Source: Ascarosepion bandense (taxonomy: Eukaryota > Mollusca > Cephalopoda > Sepiida > Sepiidae). From it: a DNA stretch of 64,000 nt. Location of the stretch: positions 2,174,501 through 2,238,500 of the forward strand of contig JBBBDQ010001270.1 in assembly GCA_037127315.1 (NCBI GenBank), in the 5' to 3' direction. How positions within the stretch are numbered: position 1 is the stretch's first letter; every line of letters starts with the position of its first letter. The notes beneath the pieces were generated by a model. The model made no database searches. It worked only from the letters and a program-made list of their open reading frames with translations, and was not told the origin of the DNA. Shown here piece by piece: positions 1 through 10,659 of this stretch. Both the position numbers and the translations under genes were made by a program.

Positions 1-357
1 TACTCTTTTCTTTGTGTCTAGCGAAATTTTCCTGTCTCTTAATGCTCTACTCAGTTTCTGGAACGGGTCTTTCGCCATGTTAATTCGCCTTCAAATCTCT
101 GTGTCGCAGTTTCTGTCTTCTGTTAGAACAGTTCCCAGATATTTACATTTTTGTACCTGCTTTATTTTTGTATCCCCCACCTGTAGTTGCCATTTTGGGC
201 TCCTCTGTTTGCTGATGACCATTCATTCGGTTTTCTTGCAGTTTATTTGTAGTCCATTCTTCTCACTCTCTTCAGCTACCTTCTGTAGGAGGTCTTGTAC
301 TTTCCTATCAGTGTCTGCCATCAGCACTGTATCATCTGCCTACCTTATGTTATTCAA
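1..357 (-). mobile_element. RTE-like LINE, RT palm fragment (pseudogene)
   Basis: Read on the minus strand this is the catalytic palm and following segment of a non-LTR reverse transcriptase. It resembles the LINE family whose C-terminus carries KRQLKFLGHAMRKE and which recurs in this window (14.0, 29, 45, 54 and 57 kb). The catalytic box is at 331-342 and reads stop-A-D-D: the Tyr codon of YADD is TAG, so this copy is dead. It runs off the left window edge. Its upstream part continues at 558-1060 beyond an inserted SINE. Assignment to an RTE-type, AP-endonuclease LINE is from family resemblance and is less certain than the RT call. Confidence 0.75.
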
Positions 358-557
358 TTTTTTTTTTAATCATATCACCCCGAGCAAGGCGGTAATGCCA
401 CTGATGTGCAGGGGGCTACATAAGATTGAAGAGATTGGAAAAGAGAGAAAACCGGAAACCGCATCCTAAGCAGGAAACAAGGGATGAGCCTCTTCACCTG
501 TTCAGTATAAGTGGGTGGAGTGTGAACCGGGCGATAGTTTAGTCTATCTACTCCAAT
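358..557 (-). mobile_element. SINE with LINE-derived 3' tail (family C), inserted in RT
   Basis: A ~195-bp insertion interrupts the antisense RT. On the minus strand it starts near GGAGTAGATAG, carries a B-box-like GGTTCACACTCC, and ends with the CTTGCTCGGGGTGATATGATT tail shared with LINE family A, followed by a poly-A (T-run at 358-367). CAAT occurs at both edges (355-358 and 554-557) and is a probable short target duplication. The same body occurs three times in tandem at 49278-49778. Confidence 0.65.
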
Positions 558-1060
558 GTGGTCTCCGATGACGAATCCTGGTATAACATCTAAGGTCCTC
601 AAAATAGTCTCGCTGTACAAGTTGAATAGATCCGTTGAAAAAACACACCATTGTCTTAGGTCCCTTTCTATCATTGCATATCTGCTGAATTCGTTACCTG
701 TCCGCATGCAGGCGGCTTGCTGCCAGTAGAGATTCTTGATTACTCAAATGTCTTTCCTAAATATGTCGAGGCTGCTGAGCATTTCCATCTATTCCTTGTG
801 GCGTATTTTGCATAATCGATAAAACATATGTACACGTCCTTCTTCATTTGCATTGCCCTTTCGGAGAGCATACTAATCATAAATATGGCGTTCCTTGTTG
901 CAGTATCTTTGAAGAACTCTCACTGTTCCTGTCCTATCTCTGGCCTGATTCTGCTTCTCGCTGAATTCATCAGGATTCGGACGATCAGTTTTGTAATGTG
1001 TTTCATTAAACTGATTGTTCGGCGGAGTTCGCACTCGTTTGCACCTGGCTTCTTAGACAT
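558..1060 (-). mobile_element. RTE-like LINE, upstream RT segment (pseudogene)
   Basis: This continues the element at 1-357. Minus-strand translation, with frame changes, gives RT fingers/palm motifs: RTISLMKHITKL, then ICFIDYAK (motif A region), then CVFSTDLFNLYSE (motif B region) and VIPGFVIGDH. These precede the ADD box on the other side of the SINE. Several stops and shifts are present. The stretch 1060-1095 is not assignable. Confidence 0.7.
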
Positions 1061-1095
1061 TGCGACAAAAATCGATTTTCTAAGGTCGTCTAATT

Positions 1096-1260
1096 ACATG
1101 TAGATAAAAATTGAAATTAAAATTTAAAATAAATATTATATTTACAATTGAAATTAAAAATTAAAATTAAAATTAAAAATAAAATTTGAAAAGTAAAAGA
1201 AATATTACAATGCAGAGAGTAAAAGTTAAAGGGAGAAATTCATAATTATTCATAGTTATA
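1096..1260 (+). repeat. AT-rich dispersed repeat F (5' part)
   Basis: This AT-rich stretch starts near TTACATGTAGATAAAAA and leads into the GAAA array. A clear homologue lies inverted at 37578-37790, where the same order (TTTC array, ATTATGAATTATT, A/T-rich body, ATCTACATGTAA) is seen on the opposite strand. Identity of the parent element is unknown. The GAAA array appears to belong to it. Confidence 0.5.
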
Positions 1261-1263
1261 TTT

Positions 1264-1433
<170 letters not shown>

Positions 1434-1615
1434 AGGTGGAAGTGAGGTAGAAAGAGAGAAAGAAAGGGTCATGCACATAGGGGAATCTATATCAATCCGG
1501 GTCAAAGAATTTAAGTATTTTTCTTTGGCCGCATGTGGTCATTAAATCGCTGCTTTGTAGAATTGTTAATATGTTTTAAGACGACCAGTTATTTTTCTAA
1601 AAGGCATAGACTACA

Positions 1616-1619
1616 TCTA

Positions 1620-1681
<62 letters not shown>
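1616..1681. repeat. (ATCT)n followed by (TA)n
   Basis: A compound microsatellite: ATCT units grade into a TA run. A poly-T run follows at 1744-1762. Confidence 0.95.
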
Positions 1682-1684
<3 letters not shown>

Positions 1685-1841
1685 TGTTGTAAGATTTGGA
1701 TTTAGTTACGATATACTAGGTAATAATTGGGTTCTTGTCATTGTTTTTTTTTTTTTCTTTTTTAATTTTCAATAATACAGGGGTGTGCGCGAAAATCCGG
1801 ACGAACTTTAACTTGGCATAAAATAGCAACCATATTGAATA

Positions 1842-2302
1842 CTAACAGTATAGTCCGGCGTTGCTCGGGTGTGATGAAAGCTTTAAAACTAATCCATGGT
1901 CCCGGAGCTCAGACACTTTGGACGTTGGCACGAAAGACTAAAAAGCAAAAGTTGTTTCCAGTTATTTTTTCAGCCTTTTTATTTTAGTTTTTGCTTCGGG
2001 TTTGGCTCTAAGTAGATATAATTGTAGTTCTTAGTTTCAGCCATGATACCATTTACTCAGAAGACTTATTTAACCTTCAAAATTCAGTTTACGACGAAAA
2101 AAACTTATTTGATATCGATAAAATATACCAGAAAATAAAAATTTGACTTACATCCATTCGTTTTTCTTTCAGTCTACGGTTTCGCTTTAACTGGAAACAA
2201 CTATTGCTTTTTAGTCTTCATGCCAACGTCCAAAGAGTCTGAGCTCCAGGATTAGTTTTAAAGCTTTCATTACACCCGAGCAACGCCGGGCTATACTGCT
2301 AG
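1842..2302. mobile_element. Helitron-like 3' ends in foldback arrangement
   Basis: The left part (1842-1966) is a minus-strand Helitron-type 3' terminus, and the right part (1966-2302) is a plus-strand terminus of the same family. The right end shows a short GC hairpin (CCCGAGCAACGCCGGG) 8 bp before CTAG at 2299-2302, followed by T, as expected for Helitrons inserted between A and T. About 120 bp of the left arm repeats the end of the right arm in reverse. No Rep/helicase is present, so any mobility would be non-autonomous. Confidence 0.65.
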
Positions 2303-2334
2303 TTTAAATTAAAAGTACCTTGAATGTCAATGTT

Positions 2335-2362
2335 AATTTTTTTTTTTTTTTTTTTTTTTTAC
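2335..2362. repeat. poly-T run
   Basis: A long T homopolymer separates the Helitron end from the LINE fragment that follows. It could be a retroposon A-tail read on the opposite strand. Confidence 0.8.
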
Positions 2363-2424
2363 ATATGAAGATTTTTTTTATTTACATGACTTGAATTTTG
2401 TTAACTTTTGATATTCTGTGTATG

Positions 2425-2961
2425 GAATAGATAGCTATATCCGCCACTTAAGAAAATCGGTTCTCTGTGTAGGGTCAGGGAGTTTTTCCCGGTTGAAACA
2501 ATCCTGCATATATATAAATCTGCCATTCGCCCGGGCATTGAATACTGCCGCCTTATCTGGTCCGTTGCTCCTGCTATCCACCTAGGTGCCCTTGACAAAA
2601 TCCAACGAAGAATCTGTAACGTGATCGATCCCGACTTAGCAGCTCGGATACAGTCACTTTCTCATCGGCGCAATGTGGCATCCCTGTGTCTCTTCTACAG
2701 ATACTTTCACGGTTTCTGCTCAGATGAACTTATCTCACTGGTGCCCCTTTATATGATTTTACTCGAGTCACAAGATTAGCAAATACGTCCTACCCTTTTA
2801 CTGTGAAACCAATAAAATGTAAACGCAAATTCTACTCCAGAAGCTTCTTTTCTCTCACTTCCCGCCTGTGGAATTCCCTTCCGTTTACTTGCTTTCCCGA
2901 CAGCTACAATCTCCAAGAATTTAAATGTAAAGTCAATAGTCATCTTCTATCTCACTCACCT

Positions 2962-3005
<44 letters not shown>

Positions 3006-3166
3006 GCTCCCTTCTTCGTTCACTCCACTCTCATCAGTATTCACATCAACTCTTACACACTTCCTGACACACCCTGTAACCTGTCACTCTTTCTCATAAC
3101 TTTCCTCCTATGTAACCCACTACAAAACAGTGGCAATAAAATGTCTTGCTTCGGGTGATATGATTA
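2425..3166 (+). mobile_element. LINE family A (Jockey/CR1-like), 3' end
   Basis: A 5'-truncated LINE carrying the C-terminal region downstream of the RT domain. Recognisable pieces are HIYKSAIRPGIEYC, LSHRRNVASLCLFY, FHGFCSDEL and SRLWNSLPFTCFPDSY. One frame change lies near 2750 and there are internal losses. The 3' UTR contains a (CT)n run at 2969-3003 and ends in the family tail CTTGCTTCGGGTGATATGATTA at about 3145-3166. A Helitron begins at the next base. This family recurs about ten times in the window. It is clearly a non-LTR element, but the exact clade is uncertain. Confidence 0.8.
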
Positions 3167-3474
3167 TCTAAACTTATTTATAAATGGAAATTTGTCTGTG
3201 TGTGTGTGTGTGTCCGTTACCTATAGACTCCGAAACGGCTGAACCAACTTTCTTGAAAATTTACACAGTTGTACTATATGCGTCTGCGAGTGTTCTTAGC
3301 TAGGTTTTGTGCCGAGGTACCCCCGATAAATATCGAAAATCGATAATCGAAAAAATCGGGTTATAGAAGGAATGGTCCGATTTTAATCAAATTTCATACA
3401 CTCATAGACAAATACATAAGAAACGATATTCATAAGTTTCAAGGTTGCAGTTCTTACAATAATGCAGAAAATTG

Positions 3475-3528
<54 letters not shown>

Positions 3529-3713
3529 AAAGGCAAGATGTTTGTGTGTATGTCTGTTTATCTGTCTGTATGTCCTTTATACAAATCCACAATTTTTATC
3601 CGAGTCTCACCAAACTTCACACAAATATTATTTAGGCTGAGTCTGAACTCCAGGACCATGGATTAGTTTTTAAGCTTTCATTACACCCGAGCAACGCCGG
3701 GATATACTGCTAG
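3167..3713 (+). mobile_element. Non-autonomous Helitron, long form
   Basis: This element starts with TCTAAACTTATTTATAAATG directly after an A (3166) and ends with a GC hairpin and CTAG at 3710-3713 followed by T, giving the A|TC...CTAG|T layout of Helitrons. The 5' half holds (TG)n, TCCGTTACCTATAGAC and a CGATA-rich block. A (TA)n tract at 3476-3521 joins it to a second module starting AAAGGCAAGATG. It sits immediately 3' of a LINE tail. No coding capacity. Confidence 0.7.
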
Positions 3714-4475
3714 TTAAAAAATAAAAATAAATAAGAGGCTAAACTTTTGTACAATGAGAATTTTTTCTTTTTGATTTCGTCTGATGTTTTTTTTTTATCC
3801 GCTATGTTTTGTCTGTTGTAATTCTTTCCGCTACGATTTTGTTTTACTGGGTTTTGTCGTGGATTCATCTGAAATATTGGCACGCAACTGTGAAATAAGG
3901 AGCTGATCAGGAATACAATTGCGCAACAACCCGTTGACCATTCCTGCTCCTAGGACTGATGATGACAATGACAGAATTATCGCTTTGAAATAACGCAATT
4001 TTAATCCTGCACGTAGATGAGAAGGTTACCAATTAATCATGTGCGCCAGGTTAAAGATCTTCTTTAACACATCATCATTAAAGTGCGTAAAAATAACCAA
4101 CCTGGATCATCGCCCCATAGGAAATAGACATCAATCTGGATATACTGGTTTTTATTTACCGATTAATTTACTCTAGCCAAAAATAAACCAAGCTAAACAG
4201 ATGCTCTTATTGCCATTAAATTGTGATAATTCAACAATTCTTAAATGGAATTGGTCTTTCTTTACAAGAAAGTACACAATTATATCATCATTTCTAATAA
4301 TATCCCTCACAGATTTACCGAAAAAAGCAGCAAAAAAACAATAAGACATTTTTATAAAACTACGAGCAGGCCCGTACCGTCAAAAATGACGGCAAAATAT
4401 TTATATCGATATGCCGTCTAACTTTCAACTGAAATTCGAAACCGGCTCTTTATTATTTCAAATAGGGGAGGTAAG
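3714..4475. other. No recognisable feature
   Basis: AT-rich unique-looking sequence with scattered stops in all frames. I see no transposon motif, exon-like frame or repeat shared with the rest of the window. Confidence 0.5.
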
Positions 4476-4990
4476 GATGTGCATTGTGGTACAATGTATA
4501 TCGGCTCAGAACAAAAAATTGGAGATCTGAGATCAAATTCCAGTTGAGTTTGTTATATTCAGTCAGTTAAGTGCCATACGTGATACACGATTTGCGCTAT
4601 CATATCTCGAAAGAGACATGACTGACTGGGCAGAAGATTATCCCACATTAGTAGACGCTATAGAACCCAATCTGTCCTATTATTTAACTTATAGAAGAGA
4701 CGGATTAATACCTTTTCAAAGGTATTTCTGCGTAAATGAATGCAAGGAATTCAATTGAAATTCGAAATCGTCTCCCCAGTTTGTCGTTTCGAGCCGATAT
4801 GCACCACAACGCACAGCCTCGCACCCAAATAGCTTAGGGAAAGGCTTTTCTCCCTCAAGCTATGAGTTAGTCGCAGGACAGATTGGGTTCTATAGCCTTG
4901 GTTGGTAACCTGTCTACTACAGAAAGTAACGACAATCCAGTTATTCTGCCCAATCTATCACGTATCTTTCGAGCCCACGCTCATGGCACT
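4476..4990. mobile_element. SINE family A nested inside SINE family A
   Basis: The outer SINE is on the plus strand. Its tRNA-like head (A-box region GTGGTACAATG...) is at 4476-4550 and its body/tail (ATTGGGTTCTATAGCC ... GGCACTTGACTGACT) is at about 4830-4990. Between them lies a minus-strand copy at about 4555-4825, reading GTCAGTTAAGTGCCATACG at its left and ending in GAGCCGATATGCACC at its right, which is the complement of the head. So one SINE landed in the middle of another in the opposite orientation. Both copies are diverged. Confidence 0.75.
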
Positions 4991-5129
4991 TGACTGACTT
5001 AAGGATGTGTGATCAGTGAAGATATATTTTTGCATTGTAATTTGGATTATAGATTTGGTTTTGAAGATGATTTCACTGTAGAAATATAGTGAAATCGCAA
5101 AATATAAAGGAATTGTAATAAAGGGTTCG

Positions 5130-5625
5130 GTTTGAAATTCTTAGCACCTGAAGAAGGCCGTAGCGTCGAAACGTCGTACAAATTGCAACAAAGACTTGTA
5201 AAATAGTCCGAATAATGCAAATACTATATTATTTCTCATGAATGAACAGGAAGCAGATATACCTGGCGTAGGCTGCCGTTTCTTTCTGCTTGGTTGTCAA
5301 CAAAGGCTCTAGGACCCAAGTTGCCCTGCTATACAAAATAAAATAGAGATGGATCCACGCCTGCTCGACGGTGTTTACGCAGAAGTGAATGTAACGGATC
5401 CCAACGGCCGAAACGTCGTACAAATTGCAACAAAAATGAGGACAATAGTCCGAATAAAGTAAAGGCTGTAAATACTATCTCATCTCAGAAATATAGACAA
5501 ATAGAATGATCTATTATTAAACGTCGTACAAATGGCAACAAAGATGAGGACAATAGTCCGAATAATGTAAATAGTAGAAATACTACGTCATCAAAGAAAT
5601 ATAGACAAATACTAAACGTACTGAC
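5130..5625 (+). repeat. Penelope-type 3' repeat, three partial copies
   Basis: Three partial copies of one block occur at about 5138-5225, 5398-5500 and 5515-5620. The core is GAAACGTCGTACAAAT followed by TGCAACAAAGATGAGGACAATAG. The first copy is preceded by CACCTGAAGAAGGC, a strand typical of Penelope-like 3' regions. Another copy is at 53290-53400. Assignment to a second Penelope-like family is inferred from this motif alone. Confidence 0.45.
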
Positions 5626-6655
5626 TAGGAGAAAATGACGAATATATGCATAATTCTTTATTAGATTAAAATGTTCACAGGTCGGCATTCAGACAGTCAG
5701 AATAATGGAATGGCTTTATTTATAGCAAAAAAACAAAAAAAAAAAAAACAAACAAAGGAAGAAAATTGTTTGGTTTGCAACGTATCGCAGAGACGAGAAG
5801 AAAATGCAGTCTCACGCTGACGAGATTTCGCCTTTCGATGCAATGTGAGATTTGAGAAGCTCTATAGGAAATAAATTCTCACATAAAAAGGGAATCTAAC
5901 CAATTGATCATGGGTAAGTTCTATAAATGCACGGCAATAAATCTTTTCCTAGTCTGCAAGTATTTTCATTTACCATTAATCTTGAAGTAGGCAATGTAAC
6001 CAAGGAACTCAATAAAAAAGAGAAGCTACAAATGAGTAGAAAAACATACGTATTAAGTGCGTGCAAAAGTAGGTATACACTATTGGAAACAAAACGTTCA
6101 AACAAAATACAATAGCGAACAATATTATTTTGTTTTTCTTATGTTCTCATGTAAAATACTCAATATTAGGTTGGTCATTTTTTAACAGCATGGGCGCAGT
6201 AATAAAATAATTAAATATTATATAAACTCTTATAATGGTAAAAGGTCAAGTGCTCAGTACCAGCAAAAGATACAAGCTAATAAATAAGTGATTGTTCTAC
6301 TGTCCAAATTTCACAAGTCTTTCATGCGATTGCTGGCCGCAGGGAATTCAGACTATTGCAATTGGTATTAAGAATCACAAACTAAAAGGTGCGGTAGAAA
6401 TACCTCCTCCCACACACAAACATGCCTCCCAGAAACAACTCCTAAATAAATTTAAAACAGTCATATGTATTTCTGGAATATAGCATGTAAAAGCTTTTAT
6501 CCTTGGAGTCTCGACAGCATGTCTTTAAGCGTGATACTAGATCGACCTACAGGTCCCACCGTTTAATGTTGATCTAACTAGATGCAATCGTATATTCTAT
6601 TCTATCTTATTCTAAAAGTTTTTTTCTCCCACTTATCGCCAATGAAACACCCTCT
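5626..6655. other. No recognisable feature
   Basis: AT-rich sequence with an A-rich run at 5728-5752. Open frames of about 60 codons (5927-6115, 6292-6483) show no known motif and are expected by chance. Confidence 0.5.
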
Positions 6656-6659
6656 CGTG

Positions 6660-7170
6660 TTTTGCTTCCATGTCACCTAAAATCTTCAAAATTTAAATTC
6701 AGAGTCAATCGCCATCTTCTGTCTTCATAAAACAACATTTCTTAGAAAACCATAGCCATGTAGATACCATCAGTCAGATTTTAGTCAACAATACAATAAT
6801 CCTCACACATACACACAGTAAAAAACATTCAGATATTGGAGGCCATGTACATTAAATCCAAAGAACCCACACTTAATAACCCACGTTTAAATCTGGTGAT
6901 AACACAGTACATTGCATTTAAATATATGGTTCTGTTATTATTTCAAGCTCTCACGCGGTGTGACGTCATAAAACTGCATTAAAAATTTATGAACTGCGTT
7001 TGATATGTTTGATAACTGTTATTGCTGTTTAGCAAAGTTTTATTGCCGCTGATGGCGGATGTTTATATGTTAACTTCCTTGTAACCTCCCTGAAGATGGC
7101 TCATGTAAGCCGAAAGCTTAGAACCAATTTAATAAAAAATTATCTAAATGTTGGAGAATTTTTGTCTTTA
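6660..7170 (+). mobile_element. Penelope-like element, endonuclease C-terminus and 3' repeat
   Basis: The left part matches, codon by codon with decay, the end of the GIY-YIG endonuclease frame seen at 63.7-64.0 kb (HSHV...RQIL, then TLNPKNPHL). It is followed by ~250 bp of 3' sequence and by the terminal repeat block CTGAAGATGGCTCATG...AAAATTATC. That block also forms the 5' end at 23.5, 47.9 and 62.3 kb, consistent with the pLTR organisation known for Penelope elements. It stops abruptly at a Tc1 remnant. Confidence 0.7.
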
Positions 7171-7795
7171 TTTTCACCTGTTATTACTTTCAATAACGGC
7201 TTGACATCTTCTACTACATGGGCGAATTAATGTCTTGCATTCATTAACGGATATTTTCTCCTATTCTCCTTTCAAATTAGTCCAGAGTTCTTCGACGTTT
7301 GTTGGATTCTGTTCCTTAGCTCTTTCATTTATCAACTTCCAAACATCCTCAATAGAATTCATGTCTGAGCTTTAAGCAGGCCACTCCATAACAGTAACAT
7401 CCTCCTCAGAAAGAAATGTCTTAACAGATTTCGCTGTGTGACATGGTGCGTTATCTTGCATAAATAGAGCTGTTTGATTAATTGCAGTTCTCAAATTAGG
7501 TACATGTTTCTTCAATATCTCTTTGTATACAGTTGCGTTAATTTTACCGTGTAGCCTAACAAGAGGTCCCGTACCATCAAATGAAATCATGCCAAACACC
7601 ATCACATTTGCTCCTTCAAATTCAATGTTGCTTTTAGTATACTGAGGCAAATATCGTTCCTTAGGACTGCACTGAACGAACCTTCTCTTGTCACAACCGA
7701 ACAGGCTAAATTTTGACTCATGGCTAAAATGAACACAATCCCACTGTTCCTCTGTCCATATAACGTGCAATGTATATATATATATATATATTAGT
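7171..7795 (-). pseudogene. Tc1-like transposase remnant
   Basis: The minus-strand frame 7372-7770 reads TEEQWDCVHFSHESKFSLFG, then GTGPLVRLHGKIN, MQDNAPCHTAKS and VMEWPA, then a stop followed by SSDMNSIEDVW in frame. These are the three blocks of a Tc1 DD34E transposase. The first catalytic Asp (normally in FSDESKF) is His here; the second Asp (QDNAP) and the final Glu (SIEDVW) are recognisable. A stop after WPA and loss of the N-terminal DNA-binding domain make it non-functional. A sister copy lies at 31681-33227. Confidence 0.85.
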
Positions 7796-7817
7796 TATCC
7801 ACAAACACCCCCCCACA

Positions 7818-8192
7818 CACAACCGACCATAACTATTAGGCCACACCAGTTTTTTAAACATGGTGTATTTCAGACTATTTTTAGCATTTATTGCCAATTG
7901 GATAATTCTAAATGTAAATAGAATGGTTCTTTTGTTAATGTTATTTTGCAAAGTTTTACAAAGCAGCCAGGAAGCCTTTGCTTCAGCCAGCCAATAATAA
8001 GAAGAGACTAGCATGGGGAAGAGATCACAAAACTAGACGCCAGAACAGTTCATTTGATGCACATGTTATTCTGAAGTATTAAAAAAGAACCATTTAATTT
8101 ATTTAGAATTATCCACTTGGCAATAAATACTAAAAATATAATGAAATTCATCATTTAAAAAAACCGGGGTGGCTTAATAATTATGGCCGGTA

Positions 8193-8195
<3 letters not shown>
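7818..8195. mobile_element. Tc1-type MITE, full length
   Basis: A 378-bp element with ~105-bp terminal inverted repeats (7818-7930 and 8085-8195). The ends read CACAACCGACCAT and, in complement, CACTACCGGCCAT, close to Tc1-type termini. TA follows the right end. The central ~150 bp is non-coding. A second, one-armed copy is at 12217-12450. Confidence 0.7.

Positions 8196-8250
<55 letters not shown>
8196..8250. repeat. (TA)n tract
   Basis: A pure TA run beginning exactly at the right end of the MITE, at its TA target. Confidence 0.95.
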
Positions 8251-8253
<3 letters not shown>

Positions 8254-8317
8254 TGTAAACATGTTACGGAAATTAACGAATTTTAACGAAACTTGGTTAT
8301 AAGCAACCGACAATTTG

Positions 8318-8392
8318 TAATGAATTATTTCGAACATTATTTCTACTTAAATACGAGTATCGGTAAAAATAATGTTCAAAATAATTCATTCC

Positions 8393-8420
<28 letters not shown>
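8318..8420. repeat. Short inverted repeat and (TA)n
   Basis: ATGAATTATTTCGAACATTA at about 8320 is mirrored at about 8370-8390 with two mismatches, giving a ~20-bp-arm hairpin. A TA tract follows at 8394-8418. Confidence 0.6.
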
Positions 8421-8425
<5 letters not shown>

Positions 8426-8795
8426 CACAAAGGTCTTTATTAAAAAAATTATCCGAATGGAATTTCCTTCTGGCTAATGGGATACGTTTGAAATGTGGAT
8501 GACTGCATAACAGGGCTGGTTTTCTCTGTGAATGTCCAAAGTGATGAAACTTAAGAATGTAGCCAATTAGAACATTTTCATAGGAATAATGTTAAATTAA
8601 CTAAAACCTTGTAACATTTCATCTGTTGGGTTGTAGAGTGGGAAATGTTATAAGTCCGTTTTCTACCCGTTGGGCTGTTAGAGCAAGTTCGTAGTAGAGA
8701 TGTGCTGGCCAGGCTCAAGTGTTAATTTTCATTCTCTAAGCATTTCATATACCAGCGTATCTGACGTGTTTAGAAATAAAAAAGAAGGTGTTTGT
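8421..8795. other. No recognisable feature
   Basis: No motif found, apart from ~40 bp around 8450-8490 that resembles 13608-13645 (GAAYTTCYTTCT.RCTAATGG.ATACG). Confidence 0.45.
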
Positions 8796-8803
8796 GTGTA
8801 AAG

Positions 8804-10042
8804 CAGCGATTCTCAAACTGAGGTCTGTCTACATTTATCGTTCTAAAGGTCATCTTCAGTGGATACCCATATTAGAATAGACTCTCCGTTTAATTTTTAA
8901 TAAGCACCTTTGTCTACCGGCTTGAGTATTCGAGAAATCTTATACAATAACAAATGCACCACTCCGGTAAAATTCGAACCTGCGCTCTCCTTTCTAAGGA
9001 TTAAACAATTGGTAGATCCGAAATGCTTTAACCGACTCAACCACAACAAGCGTCGCCGATTAAACAAGGTTTTATCCTGCCTCTAAGAACATCTTTTTCG
9101 TCCAGATTCCCAGAAGTTCATATTTTCTCAGTTTTGTATTCATAATGTAAGCCAGAGCTTCTTAAACTGGGGTCCGTGGTCCCCTAGGGGACCGGGAAGG
9201 GGTTTCGAGGGGACCGCGAAGAGGCCACTCAGTTGAAATTATTGGCTACTTGAGATTGTTACCAAGTCATAATGGCAGCATTGTTGTTGAAAAGGGAGAT
9301 TATATCTTTTCATCTCCAACTCTCCCTTATTTAATTCCTTTTTCCTTTTGTAGACATTATTTTTATTTCTTGAGTTACCTCCCTTAGTTCTATTTTGGCC
9401 CTTGCTTATGTTTTTAGTTATGTAATAAGGGGAAAAGCCGTTGAAAAGGTACGCTAATCTATAAGAAGAAGAAAGTGTTCTACAGGTTACTTGATTTTAC
9501 TAGAGGTGATGTACATTGCGTGATTATATTTGAATTGCTTTGATTACAGGTGTAACAATGATTCCAAAGTATAACCAGTATCACTAGATTAAATAGGTCT
9601 GTAGCAGGGGTAGTTTAGATGGTAAAAGTTTTGCACCAGACTTTCTTTATTTCTCGCGGTACCTTCTTTAGTTTAATGATGGGGGTGCAAAATATATTTT
9701 CCGTGAAGTGTCCTGTAGTGATTTTTGGATTAAAATGGCACAGTATTATTCCGATGTTGCAAAGCTGGCTCTAAAGGTGCTGATTCCATCTATGAGTGTG
9801 AGACAGCGTTTTCCACATTACTTGCCCTCAAAACAAAATCCCGAAACAGATTAGAAGCAAAACATAGCAGGAGAGTTGCCCTCGCCAAAAACAAAGCGAA
9901 ATCCAAAAGAACTGGTTGAGGCCAAGCAACTGCACCAATCTCATTAAATGACTGTGGTTATTATAAAAGGGCCCGCGTAGGATCTAAAATATTAGAAAGA
10001 GACCGCCATGCAAAAAATCTAAAACTAGTTTGAGAACCACTG
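8804..10042 (+). mobile_element. hAT transposon remnant with 8-bp target duplication
   Basis: The left end CAGCGATTCTCAAACTG and the right end, in complement CAGTGGTTCTCAAACTA, form hAT-type inverted repeats. Flanking octamers are GTGTAAAG (8796-8803) and GTGTAAAT (10043-10050), a 7/8 match expected of an hAT target duplication. At 9735-9950, across frameshifts, the frame reads QYYSDVAKLALKVLIP, then ECETAFSTLLALKTKSRN and RLEAKH. This is the C-terminal hAT dimerisation segment as in Buster/ZBED5-type transposases. Most of the transposase is missing. A second hAT-like end (CAGAGCTTCTTAAACTGGGG, about 9151) lies inside. Confidence 0.8.
8945..9050 (-). repeat. tRNA-like SINE head fragment
   Basis: The minus strand shows an A-box-like TGGTTGAGTCGGTTAAAGC and, about 45 bp later, a B-box-like GGTTCGAATTTTACC. 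The acceptor ends do not pair well and the anticodon arm is not clear. I therefore read it as a degenerate tRNA-derived SINE head carried inside the hAT element, not a working tRNA. Confidence 0.45.
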
Positions 10043-10050
10043 GTGTAAAT

Positions 10051-10655
10051 CCAAATGAGTCGCCATTTAGAAACGCTTTAAATAATTGTTGAAAGAAACG
10101 TGAGGAAAATAAAATGTCACACTTTATGTTTCTTTTAAGAGAAGTCATCTGGTTTGTGCAGGCTTTTGACAGGAAATTAATGCGTCAAGAAAAAGCTCTC
10201 GACCTGCCAAACAGGGGATTATTTAGCGTTTATTGTCATTCGTGAATGTTATTAGATTTTTACAAAAATACCAATATTTTGAAAAATATATTTTTTCATA
10301 TTGATTCCTTTTAAAATATGAAAATTTCCTGGAATTTTATGAACTGGTCGGATTCTGTTAGATAAAATCTGTATTCCTTCATAAAAGCATGTGTACTCCA
10401 TCATAATAAATATATGTACTTCATAATAAAAAATGTGTGTATTCCATCAGAAAATGTGCGTATTCCAGGATATAGTCTAAGTTGGCAATCAGTCTATCGC
10501 AGAAAGTAATATCAGATTTTGTCCGAATTTAACTTCATTAAATTCGAATAAAATTTAATAGTATTTTAGAATGTCAAATAAAATTAACAATCATTTTTTA
10601 TGTATTTGGATACATTTTAAGTAAGTTTTATTTTACAGATTATTAGAAATAAGAA
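10051..10655. other. AT-rich, no recognisable feature
   Basis: Contains short imperfect ATTCCATCATAAA-type repeats at 10375-10460. Part may be the 5' flank of the mariner that follows. Confidence 0.45.
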
Positions 10656-10659
10656 ATAC

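Noticed and set aside
8945..9050. Functional tRNA gene on the minus strand
   Set aside because: Boxes A and B are present, but acceptor and anticodon stems do not form; it sits inside a hAT remnant and is best read as a SINE head.
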